From Membranipora membranacea (lineage: Eukaryota > Bryozoa > Gymnolaemata > Cheilostomatida > Membraniporidae), in NCBI GenBank assembly GCA_914767715.1, contig OU612067.1, positions 13,581,001 through 13,645,000 of the forward strand: a DNA stretch of 64,000 nt, written 5' to 3'. Numbering within the stretch: the stretch's first letter is position 1; each line of letters starts with the position of its first letter. Below the pieces are notes generated by a model. That model was not told where the DNA came from. It worked only from the letters and a program-made list of their open reading frames with translations, and made no database searches. Below, one piece after another: positions 1-12,099 of the stretch. The position numbers and the translations under genes are program-made.

Positions 1-230
1 CAGTGACAGCAGGGAGGGTGGGAGACCTCCCTGGTGACAGTAAAATTGGAAAGCTTGATATTCTTATCAGATCTATGACGAGTGGTCTTCTTTTTTTAAA
101 TGCAAATGTAACTCTCAATCATTTTTTCCTTACCTTTTTGTTCCGTACATAGAAAGGATACATTTATGTTTTATTTAGCTGGCAGTGATGACAGTTGATG
201 ATTAAAAGAAATGGTAATAACTCAAAAATC

Positions 231-1108
231 TACCATAATACCTCACCTATAAGGCGCGTGCCTTATAGGTGAAGCCTATAAGAGAGGAGCATATAGGCGC
301 GGCTATCATTTGAAACATTTTTATATTTGACTTGGACCAAAACCTCGCCTTACAAGCAGGATGAATAGAGGCTGAGTAGTGTGAATAGGCTGAATAGGCT
401 GAATAGACAGTTTTCTGAGCTCTTATTTATGGCTCAATTCGGAGTTGTCCTTTCTCCAGTTTGGTACTTTTAACCCACGCCACATAGGAATAACCTTCTG
501 AAATAGGGTTATCTTGATAACAGCTTATGTTAGGATAAAAATGGGTTTTGATACAGAGTCTGCACCATTGAAAACCATGTGAGACAAGGTTTCCAAATCA
601 TTGGAGGCTTGAATGTTGATAAATCTTATGTTTAGTGACGAAACTCATGGAAAATTCTGCCAAATTGTCCGCAAAACAGGCCGAAAATGCTATAATTGAC
701 TATCCAAATACTAAAATTCTTTCCCAAACTATGTCTATATGAGTTTTCAATGCTGCAGATTCTGAATCAAAAATAATTTTTATCCTATTATAAGCGGTTA
801 TCATGATAACCCTCTTTTCAGCACGTTTTTCCTATGCGGCGTGGGTTAAAAGTACCAAACTGGAGAGAGGAAAACTCCGAATTGAGGCCTAAATCAGAGC
901 TCAGAAAACCGTCTATAGGTACAAGAGGCTGAATAGCTCAGTACTTTGTAAACATGAGGTTGCGAGTTCGAATCTTATGGAGGTCAGTTCTCCTTTCAAA
1001 GGGGTGCCTTATAGCTGTGGGGTCCCTTATAACCGGGGCATTTTTATGTTTTCCGAGGGAGGTGCTTCACTTATAAGGCCGGTGCCTTATAAGTGAGGTA
1101 TTACGGTA
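231..1108. mobile_element. Foldback / MITE-like DNA element with nested inverted repeats
   Basis: The outer ends, 231-255 and 1084-1108, are inverted copies matching at 23 of 25 positions. Each end also folds on itself (CCTATAAGGC...GCCTTATAGG at 246-269; a similar hairpin at 1071-1094). Inside lies a second, long imperfect inverted repeat of about 134 bp per arm (404-537 against 781-914), clearly the same sequence in opposite orientation. No transposase frame is present, so the element is non-autonomous. A tRNA-like B box (about 951-961, GAGTTCGAATC) lies between the inner and outer right arms. The superfamily is not assigned; a TA or TTA target site is possible. Confidence 0.8.
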
Positions 1109-1568
1109 ATATACTTTTTGTGCTCTATTATCAGCTATAATACTTCAGATTTTACTCATTTTGAGTTTGTTTATTATCAAATGCAGCCCTTTTTCTCGTC
1201 TTATCTTCTGAGTAATTGTGTGTCATTTACACAATCAATTATAATATGCAAGCAAGTTTGACTTCACCTTAGAACTAAAGGGAAAACTTTACTCGTCTTT
1301 GATTATACGATGCGGTATCATCAGACTTTATAACATCGAATGATGGTTGAATTGATTGAATGATGATATTCTGCGCTTGAAAATCCACCCTAAATACTAG
1401 TTGAATTTAATTTTTACCAAGTGCAGTGTTGCCGAATCAAAAACCATGCTCGCTTTATTCAAATAGCTTGTTTAAATATTTGTGAAGCAGATTTTGAAGA
1501 ACAAGAAAAATTCATGGTAGTATGGCCTGAATATCCTTCCCTTTTTTATTTATAAATGTACATTCCAG

Positions 1569-4500
1569 GATACGAGGTTCAAGGATTGGAGAATATACCT
1601 GATAGTGGCCCTGCACTGATAGTGTACTACCACGGAGCTATCCCTCTAGATGTATATTATCTCATAGCAAAAATATATCTCAATAAAAGAAGACTGATAT
1701 ACCCAATAGGGGATAGATTCCTCTTCTATATACCAGGTAAGACATAACAAACAAAAATAAGCTAGCAAAATATTAACTCTTTTGCCCTCACCATGTATAC
1801 TTGTTTGAAGGGTAAGCAAGGTAGCTGCTTGATAACACAGCTTTGATATAGGCCCACACTGACATCGAGACTACACTATTGACATGTGTATCTCTAATCG
1901 TAAGTTATTTTAGTGTGAGTTCCTATAATGTTCCAACTCTTAATTACTGAAATCGTCCTCAGGTCGTCGCACCAAATTCCTTGTGATGGTACTCATGCTA
2001 TGTGAATTAATTCACTCTCTATCGATCCGAGATATACATGCAATAGCATATCACTTCATCAGTGTGATATAAGCTTTCTTACACAGTGTAAATGGGAAAA
2101 GTTGGTCCTGCTGATGATGTTTTTGTGTGTATATAGTATCTGTGGTTGATTCACAGGTTAACTCGTAAAAAGGGTTGGGTTTATTGAGCTATGAGCTATG
2201 ACATTGTTTGGGTTAATTTTTTTTATACTGGAAACAAATGGATTCACAATTTCAGTGCTCACCTCTCCTACCTGATAGTTACATTATTTTTTCTCTATTG
2301 TAGGTTTTCAAACATTAATGAAGGTTTTCCAGGTTCAAGCTGGTACTAGGGAGAGCTGTACTAAACTACTACAGGTGAGTGGTCCATTAATTCATCTACC
2401 GAATCATCTGAGCGATGGTCATAGATTAAAATGATGACGATTGCTTTGATGTTAAGGCATTCTCAGTCTCCACTATTATAAGAGCCTGGTGACCTGTTAG
2501 AGAGGGTCATAAAGTTTGAATTTGTCATAAAGACCGAGTCAATGTCTCATCCTTGTATGGAATGTAAAGCCACCAACCAATGTCGTGCAAAAAGTTTCAA
2601 ATTGTCAAAGTCACACAGTTTTTTATTTGAACAACATACCTACTTTAATTTAGAATCTAGTCATGATCAAACGATTAGCAGAGTTATTAAATAACAAAAA
2701 TAAAATCTAAGAAAATAATACCATGAAAGTTTTTATCCTGTAGCTTGACTCAGTTTTGCCAAGCAGGAAATGAATTATCAAATTATTGAAACATCAACAG
2801 AACATCCTCTCGTCTAAGCACTATTTTCCGACCCAAGACCTGCAAGACTCAAAAACGTGCCAAATCATTTTTTCCAACTTTAATGTCTTATTTTAACAAC
2901 ATACAATCTTAACCTTTCCTAGTCCATATATTAATTAATGTACTCAATTTTATCATTCTCAAATACCGAATGTATATATAAACTGAAACTGAAACTGTTC
3001 GATTGTTGTTTTAATAACGGCATCATACTAGTCATCCCCAATACTTACAGGAAGGGAATATAGTGGCTATATCCCCGGGAGGAGTGAGAGAAGCCCTGTT
3101 TAGCCATAATTATGAGCTTATCTGGAATAAGAGGCAAGGCTTTGCGAAGGTCGCTCTCGACTCAAAAGCTGTGAGTATATACCCAACATGAACAGAAAAT
3201 CGTTCTGTTGAAATCGCTGCTCGTAGAATCATGGTGTTTGTGGTCTAACTAATAACATATTTGGGAACTAGGAGACACATTTCACTAGTGAACCCTTTGG
3301 AGTTTGAAACGTAATCTTTGTATGTATGTATTTTTATGTATTTAAACCAATTTCTGTAGATTAGGAAATTTATGGAAAGGACAATCCATTTGATTAAATG
3401 TGACTTCACCGTATTCTCATGGGTTGACCTGAAGCATACCTCCCAGTTCGCGAACTGAGCCCAAGGGTTCAGTTCGCGCTGAGCTGTTTGAAATACAGCG
3501 AGCTGGCTTGGCTGAGCGATTGTCTAAAGAGCCCCTGGTTCAAGTCCAGTTGTCGGCAGATGTTTTTGAAGTTTCATCTTGAGCTCAATACATGGGAATA
3601 GATGCATATTTCGAGGACGAGCCAAGAGGTGACAACTCGGTTCGAGCTCACAATTTACATGGAACCATAGTGATTATGGAGCATCAGCGTTTTATATTAG
3701 CCCACAGGTCCTATTTATCCAGGAGTTAGAAAGTACGAATCTTCAATCTGGTCAAGTTCTGTCATGCTGGTCCCTTCGAGGCTCTGCACTGCATCATCGA
3801 CGTAATAAAAGTTTGAGAATTGCATGGTTCTGCTATGGGTTTTGATGGAATAATATATTATCGTTGTTATATAAGATTATAACAGTGCATACACAGAAAA
3901 TTCTTACTCAGGAGAATCCTACTGTGCTAGTTGTGTGACTGTGAAAGTGAAATTCTATAGAAAATGACTATTTGCAACTATTGAATGCACACAAAAATAG
4001 AGAAATAATATATGGAGATAATTGTCTGCAATTTTTATCGATACATACACATGAATTCTTTCAATATATTGTTTCGAATGTCACTCCTGAGGTACAACAA
4101 TGCTTTGCTATGTTTGGGTGGACACATCTCTTGTACTGTTGTTACGGGTTGTTACCACTAGCTGCTCAACCCCACGCGCAGCAGCTGTGGCCCCGGCAGC
4201 TATACCCACTTGTGTAGTGGCAGCCATCCCTGCGGCACCTGTAGGAATAGAAACAAAGAATGTCATATTTTACTTTTCACATAACGTTTCGATAACCGAT
4301 GTCAAATGGCGGGTTATTCTCATCTACTGTCTCCAACAGTGTTAATAGCACTAGTATGGACCAGTACTTAGCTTGGTTAGGGTGGATGATTTGATTTCAA
4401 TATCTCGTTAAAACTCTCACTAACAAGAAGCTTGAAAACTGCAGCTTGTCTCACTCCTCCTCTACCTGAAGCTTATCAGGAAGGGGGGTAGGGGCAGTTC

Positions 4501-7500
4501 TGAATGCCGACAAATTCGACCAAATGTTATCTTGGTTTTTTGTCTTGTATGACAGTAGAAGGGATCAGAGCAAGGTGTTAGAGCACACTGATCATGTGAT
4601 ATACTATTGCATGTTTATCCCTGATCGAAAGAGAGTAAATAAGTTCACTTAGCTTGAGTACCATCAGGAGGAATTTGGAATTAGGGGCAGGAACGCGTGT
4701 GGTATTCATACTGAGTAATGAATCTTATTACCAGAGATACACATGCTAATAATGCAGTCTCGATGATAGTGTAGTGTTGGTGGCTCCTTGATAGAGAAAA
4801 ATCTGATTTACTTTCACTTACCTGCTGATGTCATCATTGAGAAAACTCCACTTGTAGCTCCTCCATAGATGGCGCTTTGTGCTGCTGCAGCGGCTGATCC
4901 GGCTACTACACCACCAGCACCAAATCCTGCTGCCGCTAAGATATAAAATTTATTATACGATTGAATTCTGAGCAAAACTAAATCATGTACTCAATACAGG
5001 GCTAAAGCCACCGAACATGTCCCTCAAAGATATCGTTTAAATCCTCACATTAGTGCTCAGTTTGGCGGTAATGCCTGTCTTCATTCCTCAATCCCTATTT
5101 TCCTCACCCTCTTCCCTCGGAGCTCAGTCTGCTCACACTCAGTGTTAAGCAAGCTGTATTCCTCAATCTCACACTCACAAAAGGAAGGTATGACCCCCCT
5201 TCCCCCACACTATAAGTATGTCCTTGAATCTCTGAAACACTTTTTGAATGTGTGTAAGGACTGTCACAGGCCACTTACCTAATGCAGCCGGGGCAGCTAC
5301 AAATCCTACAAGTAGCCCTCCGACAGCATATCCTGTATATTTAAGAGCTGTCTTGGCTATTTCCTTCTTTTGCTCTGCTGTCATTTCCTGTGGCTCACCA
5401 GCTCCATCAGCAGGCTCGCCAACAGGATCTGTCTGTGTCCCTATCGAAGGCATCTCTTTGTTTTAAAGATTTGAAGATCAGTTTGTGCAAATTATTTGCC
5501 CATTAGGTGACAATTATGAGATTTAAGTCTCAATTAATTATCTTGGAGCTATGCAGAATTCAATGAGCACAAACTTGCATGAGTGGAAGCAGTAGTTTAA
5601 ACTAGGGAATCCCCTGCTAATATCACAGTGTTACTAAACGTACGGATAAGATCTAGTCATGTGATATTAAGTAAATACAAGCTACCAGCAAACAAAGATC
5701 ATCAAGCTATTATCTATACTATATACTATATGGATTATCTATTGTCCATGGCTTGTGCTTTTAGTGTCAATCATTGAATGGACACCCAAGGGTGTTTTTT
5801 TTAAAACACTAGTTTTTATAAGCCGTTATCGCTATTGTTGTGTGTTATTGAGCAGACTAATCTTTGTACACTTCAGTCAACAGAGTCGCTCTACAAATGT
5901 TTGACTATCGAGTGTGCCAAAGATACGCTGCAGTCTCCGCGATGAATGGTAACTTATGTTCATATTCTGATTATGTTATTACTTTTTGTGTCTTATAAAT
6001 CATATTTTGTGGCTTTTCCCTATTTTTTAGCCTATAATTCCTGTTTTTACGAGAAACACCAGACAAGCCATAAACACTCTTTCCTACGGAAGAGGTAAGT
6101 TATAAACGCCATCGTTAATAATAATTATGTGTCTGCGCGTGATTTATCTGACCAATACTACTTTCTGATCAGTTTACTTTTATCCCATTATCTCGAAAAA
6201 TCAGTTTTCTTTAACATAGAATTTGTAGTAGTTGTTTTGGTGAAGGTAACTAATTAACTGACTGTTGATTACTTATATTTTTGGGATACTTTTTATCGGC
6301 CACCATATTTTTTATTTGTTGGGCTAGTATCTAGGAAGGACCCGTTTTCCCCAACCAACATAAATCTACAAGAATTTATCTTTGATTGGAATCAATTTGT
6401 GTTATTATTACAGTATTCACATATTGTTTTCTGTTCCAGGTTTCTTCAGGTATTTATATGACACGACAAAGTTGCCATTGTCTGTGTATTACGGGCTCTT
6501 TCCAGTAAAGCTAACGTAAGTGAATATATATCAACATAGAAATTATTAATTTAATGCCCAAACTCATTATGATGAAAATTAAAATCTGATGAAATATTTC
6601 TCCCGACATTAAAAGATGCTGCTGATTTTTGCTGCGTTTTTTCAACACTTTTTTGAGCTAACTGTTAATTTTTTCACTCTTTCATTTGTTTACTAGTTAA
6701 TCCAATTTCATTGGACTTGAGGAACAATAGTAAGACTGGTTTCTGTATTTTATTCGTTATTTGGACTTTATGAACTAGCGCTTTGAATTTTTCAGAACTT
6801 TTGTCGGCGAGCCAATAGAAACACATAATCTACAGATAGATCCTGAACCGCTGTCTACAAAGGTATGTGGTGTCTAACCAGGGAGTCCCAAACATTCTGG
6901 TCAAACTGAGCCTTCACAGGGCTTGGAGTAGTCTGCTGTAAAGAAAGTGGCACACAACTCCTAATAGCTGACATGGGATATTCATAGACTCATAGACTAG
7001 TACCCTCCCTGTATATACTGTATAATATACAGTATATACTGTATATACTGTATAATATACAGTATATACAGTATATACTGTATATACTGTATAATATACA
7101 GTATACTGTATAATATACAGTATACTGTATATTATACAGTATATACAGTATATACTGTATATACTGTATATAGTTTATATAGTACTAGTTTATTAAGTCT
7201 ATGGGTATCCAATAGGTTGATAATCAAAGGGGACATTTTCTTTCCCACAGTTATGCACTCACTAGCAGTGGCTTGTTATTGATGAGGGCCCTTATAATTT
7301 GCTCAATGAAACTTTTTTTTGAAAAGTTGGCTTGAAACCCTCTGCCTACAGGTGAAGTAGCAGAGTTTAAAATATTGATTTTTTATCTGCAGTACAGCAT
7401 TTGTCATTTAAGAGCAAATTCAATTGCTGATAAACATTTAGCCTCTAAATAAAGAACTTTTAAGTTTACTTTGAACACTTATGGATTTGATTATCCTGTT

Positions 7501-7681
7501 AATGGTTCCTTTTTCAAACATGACATGTAGGCCTTAGCGCCAAATTTTGATTTTGTCGACTTATCTGATATCTCATTTATACTTTTAGGTTAAAGAGTCT
7601 CTCCAAAAGCTGATATCTAAGAACCAGAAAGGTTCCACTAGTATACTACTAGCTCTCCTTGAGAGGTTTATTAATCGGTGA
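1569..7681 (+). CDS. TMEM68: TMEM68-like acyltransferase, C-terminal seven exons (5' end outside window)
   Basis: Exons: 1569-1736, 2304-2374, 3051-3170, 6031-6094, 6440-6515, 6796-6862, 7589-7681 (stop TGA). All junctions are GT-AG and the reading phase is kept throughout, giving about 219 C-terminal residues. Family marks: YEVQGLENIPDSGPALIVYY then HGAIPLD, the His/Asp acyltransferase block, in the first exon; ISPGGVREALFS in the third; PIIPVFTRNTRQAI in the fourth; YYGLFPVKL and GEPIE in the fifth and sixth. TMEM68 is a membrane PlsC/LPLAT-type enzyme of glycerolipid synthesis at the ER, so the same activity is inferred here. Upstream exons with the membrane segments must lie left of position 1. 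The third visible intron holds an antisense ISG12-like gene, and a partial dead copy of exons 2-3 lies at 9431-9735. No frameshift is seen. Confidence 0.93.
1852..2064 (+). mobile_element. MITE family M (hAT-like), copy 1
   Basis: This ~213-bp insert in the first visible TMEM68 intron has inverted ends (CACACTGACATCGAG... and ...TTCATCAGTGTG; inner blocks ACATGTGTATCTCT and GAGATATACATGC). It is flanked by near-identical 8-mers, TGATATAG and TGATATAA. The same sequence recurs at 4583-4773 (reverse) and 24188-24400. Confidence 0.75.
3505..3560 (+). repeat. tRNA-derived SINE head (fragment)
   Basis: An A-box-like TGGCTTGGCTGAGCG (about 3504-3518) is followed about 28 bp later by a perfect B box, GGTTCAAGTCC (3537-3547). 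No acceptor stem or anticodon arm folds convincingly, so I call it a SINE promoter remnant rather than a tRNA gene. Confidence 0.5.
4108..5453 (-). CDS. ISG12 / IFI6-IFI27-family protein, copy 1 (nested in TMEM68 intron)
   Basis: Minus-strand exons: 5453-5279 (ATG), 4935-4822, 4238-4108 (stop TAG). Junctions are GT-AG, both introns are phase 1, and the product is 139 aa. The N-terminal ~35 residues are polar and acidic (starting MPSIGTQTDP). A Gly/Ala-rich hydrophobic region follows: YTGYAVGGLLVGFVAAPAAL, then AAGFGAGGVVAGSAAAAAQS, then GGATSGVF and a segment like GAAGMAATTQVGIAAGATAA. This order is the hallmark of the interferon-alpha-inducible 6-16 domain (Pfam Ifi-6-16). Vertebrate members sit in mitochondrial or ER membranes and act in innate immunity and apoptosis; the role here is inferred only from family. 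Intron 2 carries a MITE absent from copy 2. The gene lies wholly inside the 3171-6030 TMEM68 intron, antisense to it. Confidence 0.87.
4583..4773 (-). mobile_element. MITE family M (hAT-like), copy 2, inside ISG12 copy 1 intron 2
   Basis: This 191-bp reverse-orientation relative of 1852-2064 has ends CACACTGATCATG... and ...TCGATGATAGTGTA. Flanking 8-mers GTGTTAGA (4575-4582) and GTGTTGGT (4774-4781) look like a decayed target-site duplication. The paralogous intron at 12270-12663 lacks it. Confidence 0.8.
5473..5605. repeat. Direct repeat R, copy 1 (upstream of ISG12 copy 1)
   Basis: GAAGATCAGTTTGTGCAAAT... runs for ~135 bp and recurs in the same orientation at 7933-8065 with most positions identical. 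The two copies bracket TMEM68 exons 4-7. Copy 1 lies just 5' of the ISG12 start and so may include its promoter or 5' leader. Confidence 0.75.
7010..7185. repeat. AT-rich palindromic microsatellite
   Basis: Repeated TATACTGTATAATATACAGT-type units read nearly the same on both strands and can form cruciforms. It lies in the last TMEM68 intron. Confidence 0.85.
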
Positions 7682-7799
7682 CTCGGCCTTACTCTCTCTT
7701 TATCTAACAGGTAGGTACATACCAAACCCATATATAACTTAAACCACTGCTGCCACCCAGCCAAATGTGTGCTTATTGAATCCTGTGTAGCTCAAAACT

Positions 7800-7805
7800 A
7801 ATAAA
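7800..7805 (+). terminator. Polyadenylation signal AATAAA, TMEM68
   Basis: Canonical hexamer 119 bp after the TMEM68 stop codon and the first one downstream. Confidence 0.6.
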
Positions 7806-7932
7806 ATGAGACTGAGCGTCAAACTCAGGCTATGAAATTAATCATCTACCATATCATGTGACGTAGTTACTGTCTTACTCGTGGAAATTAATGACATCAT
7901 CAGCTAGTGCGTTAATTTCATACCCTAATTAT

Positions 7933-8065
7933 GAAGATCAGTTTGTGCAAATTATTTGCCCTTTACGTGACAGTTCTGAGATAAAAGCCTCAATTAGTTT
8001 TCCTTGAGCTACACAGAATACAATGAGCACAAATTTGCCTGAATGGCAGCAGTAGTTTAAGCCTC
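7933..8065. repeat. Direct repeat R, copy 2
   Basis: Same sequence and orientation as 5473-5605, about 2.46 kb downstream and just past the TMEM68 3' end. Confidence 0.75.
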
Positions 8066-9430
8066 GAATGAATTTTATGACACCCTCGATTTCCTGAAGA
8101 CTACGCAATGATCAGTTATGCTGATGCATCAATGAAGTGACATGGATTGGTAGCCTGGGTTATTCTGGTCACACTGTAATTTGAGTAACATCTTTTGATC
8201 TGGGATTCTATATAAAGTACAGTGGTGAGTAAATGATAGCTAGCTTTAGATTTAGCTATTTCGAGCACCTGTGAAAAGTGAGCTTTTCCTGCTGACCAAA
8301 CGTTACTCTCAACAGGGAGTTTGGGACAAACTCCCTGTTCCTGAGTGTAGACTGATACCCAGCTGATTGGAATTAGAAGTTTTGCATATAGCCTTCTACA
8401 GGGTGCATGCCTTATGTTAGAGTTGTCTGCTGTTTTCTTGGAGGTAGACTACTCCGACTATTATATTAAGTTTCAATCCACGTTTCTTGAATCCACACTG
8501 GTCTGTACACATAATGGTTTATGTTGGATATTTCCAGGGGCGAAGTTGAATTTTTTTTAGTTTGGAAATTGTTATGATACTGCCTGAAATTTGGCAATAG
8601 TCGCACTTTGTAGTGACTGCCTTTGTCTAGCTTTGAATTTTGTATTTTCAGGGATTGCTAGTGGTCTGAATACAAAGTCGACTGGAGCACTACGCAACAG
8701 CACTTTTGGTCCGAAATTAGGTCAGAATTTATGTTCTAATATTTATTTGTACTTTTGTAGTCAGTTGATTTCAAATACACACAAAAACAAAAACCATAAC
8801 ATAATGATGAAAACGATTTTAATACCTGGTGTTGCCCTATCTGACAGCACAGGACAACATCTCATCTAGTTCAAACTCTCAAACAGTGCTGAGATAGCTG
8901 GTGGTGGAATTTCGTTATCAACCACTTGAGGTGGGAAAAGTTTTTGTTAATAAAATGTCACTACCACCTATCCCAACACAGTCTCATCAAAACCTCACCT
9001 CATTCTCAAGTACTTCTTATCCAACCTGATATATAGACTTTACCATGTTCATGAGATATAGGTAAGCCTGAAGAGAGGCTCTGCTTGTAGCTCCTTCTCT
9101 TCAGGTCATCCTATCTCTCATAGAGCAATCTTCCACCTTTAGTGGGTGCAATTGAGTATGTAGTAGAGTAATTTTAGAGATAACTCCTAATATAAAGGCT
9201 AGAAATACCTCAACCAGTCATACTATGCAGATTGAAGCCTTTTGCCATAGGATGTTACCTGATTTAAGCTGTCAGATGATATGTTCTTTTTTCCCCTGTG
9301 GGTGGAACACAATACAAAAGCTTTCTATTGCTTTAAATGATAATATCGGTCACATGTAACTGCTTGCCCTGAACTATGTCAAATCCAAATCCCTACGTTA
9401 ACTTAAGATAAGTGGATACTTTCATCACAG
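8066..9430. repeat. Intergenic; right part of the duplicated unit
   Basis: No gene recognised. About 8040-9070 is the source-arm partner of about 18950-19930. Matching blocks include GAAGACT..GCAATG, AGAGTTGTCTGCTGTTTT, a GGGATTGC...CGACTGGAGCACTA block and AACAAAAACCATA..A. The 92-codon frame at 8591-8869 is not conserved in the duplicate and is not called. Confidence 0.7.
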
Positions 9431-9735
9431 AGAAGTGCCTGATGCACTAGGGACTGTCTACGAAACTACTAAAGGTGGGTTGTTAATTCAGTAGTCTGAA
9501 ATCATTAGTTATCTGAGCTTTCATTATAGTTTTAGATCAATACAATTGCTTTGATAATAAAGCATTCTGTGTCCCAACTATTATAAGAGTCTGGTAACCT
9601 GTAAGCAGGGAGGGTTAGGGGGGGTTGGTATATAGTGGTTAAATCACCGGGAGGAGTGAGAGAAGCTCTATTTAGTCATAATTATGAGCTAATCTGGAAT
9701 AAGAGGCAAGGCATTGTGAAGGTGGCTCAAAAGTT
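9431..9735 (+). pseudogene. TMEM68 pseudo-exons 2 and 3 (duplicated remnant)
   Basis: 9431-9474 matches the 3' part of the exon at 2304-2374, including its donor (now AAAG|GTGGGT). About 9623-9735 matches the exon at 3051-3170 (CACCGGGAGGAGTGAGAGAA and TATGAGCT.ATCTGGAATAAG are kept). The second has lost its first bases and 7 nt near its end, and carries an in-frame TAG, so it cannot code. The intervening intron is cut from 676 bp to about 148 bp. The flanking intron also matches the source, so this is DNA-level duplication, not a retrocopy. Confidence 0.88.
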
Positions 9736-11767
9736 GTAAGTACACACCCAAAGATCAGAACATCAATGTGTTGAAATTGCTAGGTTTTTATAACGTTAGC
9801 CTACAAACTACAACAAGTTCCTACTTGGTTGGTCTAGGTGACAAATTTCACTAGAAAACCCTTTGGAGATGAAAGTAAAACCTGCTTATGTATGTATCTA
9901 TGTATGTATTCATTTATACTATTTTGGATCTTGTTTATACAAATCTTCATAGATGTGGAACTTAATAATACTAGTTAACTGGTTACTGAGTGCAAGTTAA
10001 CATTTATAATTTACTTTTAATTTGTCCGCTGCTCGCAAAAAGCGCTATCTCATTTTTCAAAAAAGTAAAACATATGGAGGTTTAAACCGAGTTTTCTCAG
10101 AGAGCAATCACTTGTAAATTAGTTTAAATTATCCCAAGATGTTTTTTCACCGGTCCTTTACTAAATATTATATAAATGCCTTATTGAGTTGATATTGGTG
10201 AAACCAATACCGATATTACTCATCGGTGAAACATGGGAGAAAGTTTTTTGACAGCATTGGGCAGTGCTGTTTGGTAATAATCTGAATGTTTGGCGCTCTT
10301 TGCTACAATTCTGATGAATCACGTTCACAAATGCTGATCGCTGTAAACCCTTCTCCTGCTCCCCCTCCCCCTCCCCCTCTGCGGTCAATCAGTAGTGCAC
10401 TTAATAAATCCTTCACCGTTCAAATGTGGGAGTGAGAATGCACGAATCTACAAGTTAGTCCTGTCGTGCTGGTCATTTTTAGGCTCCGGGCTGCAGTGTT
10501 GATGTACCAATACATTTAAAAAATTGTTATTGTTTTGATGGTATATGTAATCACCGTAGTATAAGAGTATAGGGTCATACTAATATGTAAACTCTATAAT
10601 TTGTTTGGCAGACAATATCATCCTGGATGAATATGTTTTCCATAACATGCCAAAGGAATTACAGTATTCTTACACCACTGTGTTATTTGTATGACTGTGG
10701 TAGTAAATGTTGTGTCCTCATGTGCAGTGACCACTAATTAAGTCACGTGCTCATTAAAGTAGAAGACAACACTGGCACCACTAAATGCGTATCAAAATGA
10801 AATTAACTTTCACCAGTAGGCGACATACTCAACAATAGAAATCCTAGGTATAAGCTTTGGATCTGCACCACAGGGCAGTCAGTAGCCCCTACACCCCATG
10901 GCTGCAATAAACTGAATTAAGTTGAGAAGCTATTATAATCTCGAAGAAAATGCTTAATTGTGTTATTGAAAGCAATACTTTTGTTTTTGTAGATGATTTT
11001 GTAACTGAGATGAATGTTTATATATTTAGATTGACACAACAATAGATAACTGTTTCGATTCATACTTGCCAAGTAATCTAAATTCAAAAGTGGGAGATTT
11101 TTTAATCTACAGCAATACTGCACTGCATCGCAAGCAATCCACCTTGGGGGTGGTGTGAGCCCCCAATGAGGACAGGATAGAGCCCTGGCCGCTGATTAGC
11201 TCTGAGAGCTTTTCTAGCCACTAGGAAGGGCTAAAAGCACATATTCGACCCTAAATTATGACATATTTGTACTTTGTACTACTAGTTAAATATCAAACTG
11301 AGGTGAAAATCTACTTGGCCCCTGGGACTCATCAACAAGTGCTTGGATAGTTACTAAATAATTGTGATAGGGCTGTTTTTTCTCAAATCTGGAGGAAATA
11401 GTGAGAATTACAAAAAGTGGGAAGTGGGTAGAATCTGATGTGGAAAATCTGGAGGGTCCCACCTAAATAGGGAGACTTGGCAAGTATGCTTCGATTCTAG
11501 AAAAAAATTACTTTCTACATCACTTTTTTTCCAATGATATATTCGTTTGGAGAGTACGGGTATTGGTGTTACTGAAACAAAATGGTGGAAGAGAGTTAGT
11601 AATTGAGATAATTAAAATTTTCAAATTTAACATTTATTTATAACATCCAAATTTAGAAGGAGTACATCATTATGCTTCAAATATCAAAATATAACTTTTG
11701 TGGTTGTCTTTCACTTTAAGTATGCTGCCGATAGTATAAATAGGCAGGCGCATCACAATTATAATCA

Positions 11768-11826
11768 GTTGATATACAGTTGATATACAGTTGATATACA
11801 GTTGATATACAGTTGATATACGGTTG
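11768..11826. repeat. 11-bp tandem repeat (TTGATATACAG), ~5 copies
   Basis: Five consecutive, almost exact units, the last ending TTGATATACGG. Surrounding 9.8-12.1 kb otherwise holds only diverged duplicate intron sequence and AT-rich DNA with no supported gene. Confidence 0.9.
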
Positions 11827-12099
11827 TTATTAGTCATTTATAAGTCATTGACACAATAGTCACATAATAAATGTACACGCTCAAACAACAAATCAGACAG
11901 CTTGATTTTTATACAACCAACAAAACACAAAATAAACAGTAAATATGAAGGTTATAATTCTATAGAACGAGGATATTTCAAACTATAGAACACACAAATA
12001 AATAAAGAAATATCAGACAAAATTCTTCTGCGTTTTTGTGTGCAATATAAATTCATATTATATTTTGTTCAGTTCAGTTCTTGTATATCGTTGCGAATG

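Noticed and set aside
930-1005. tRNA gene candidate (GAATAGCTCAGTACTTTG... GAGTTCGAATCT)
   Set aside because: Cannot fold into a cloverleaf with an acceptor stem; lies within the foldback element, so at most a SINE relic.
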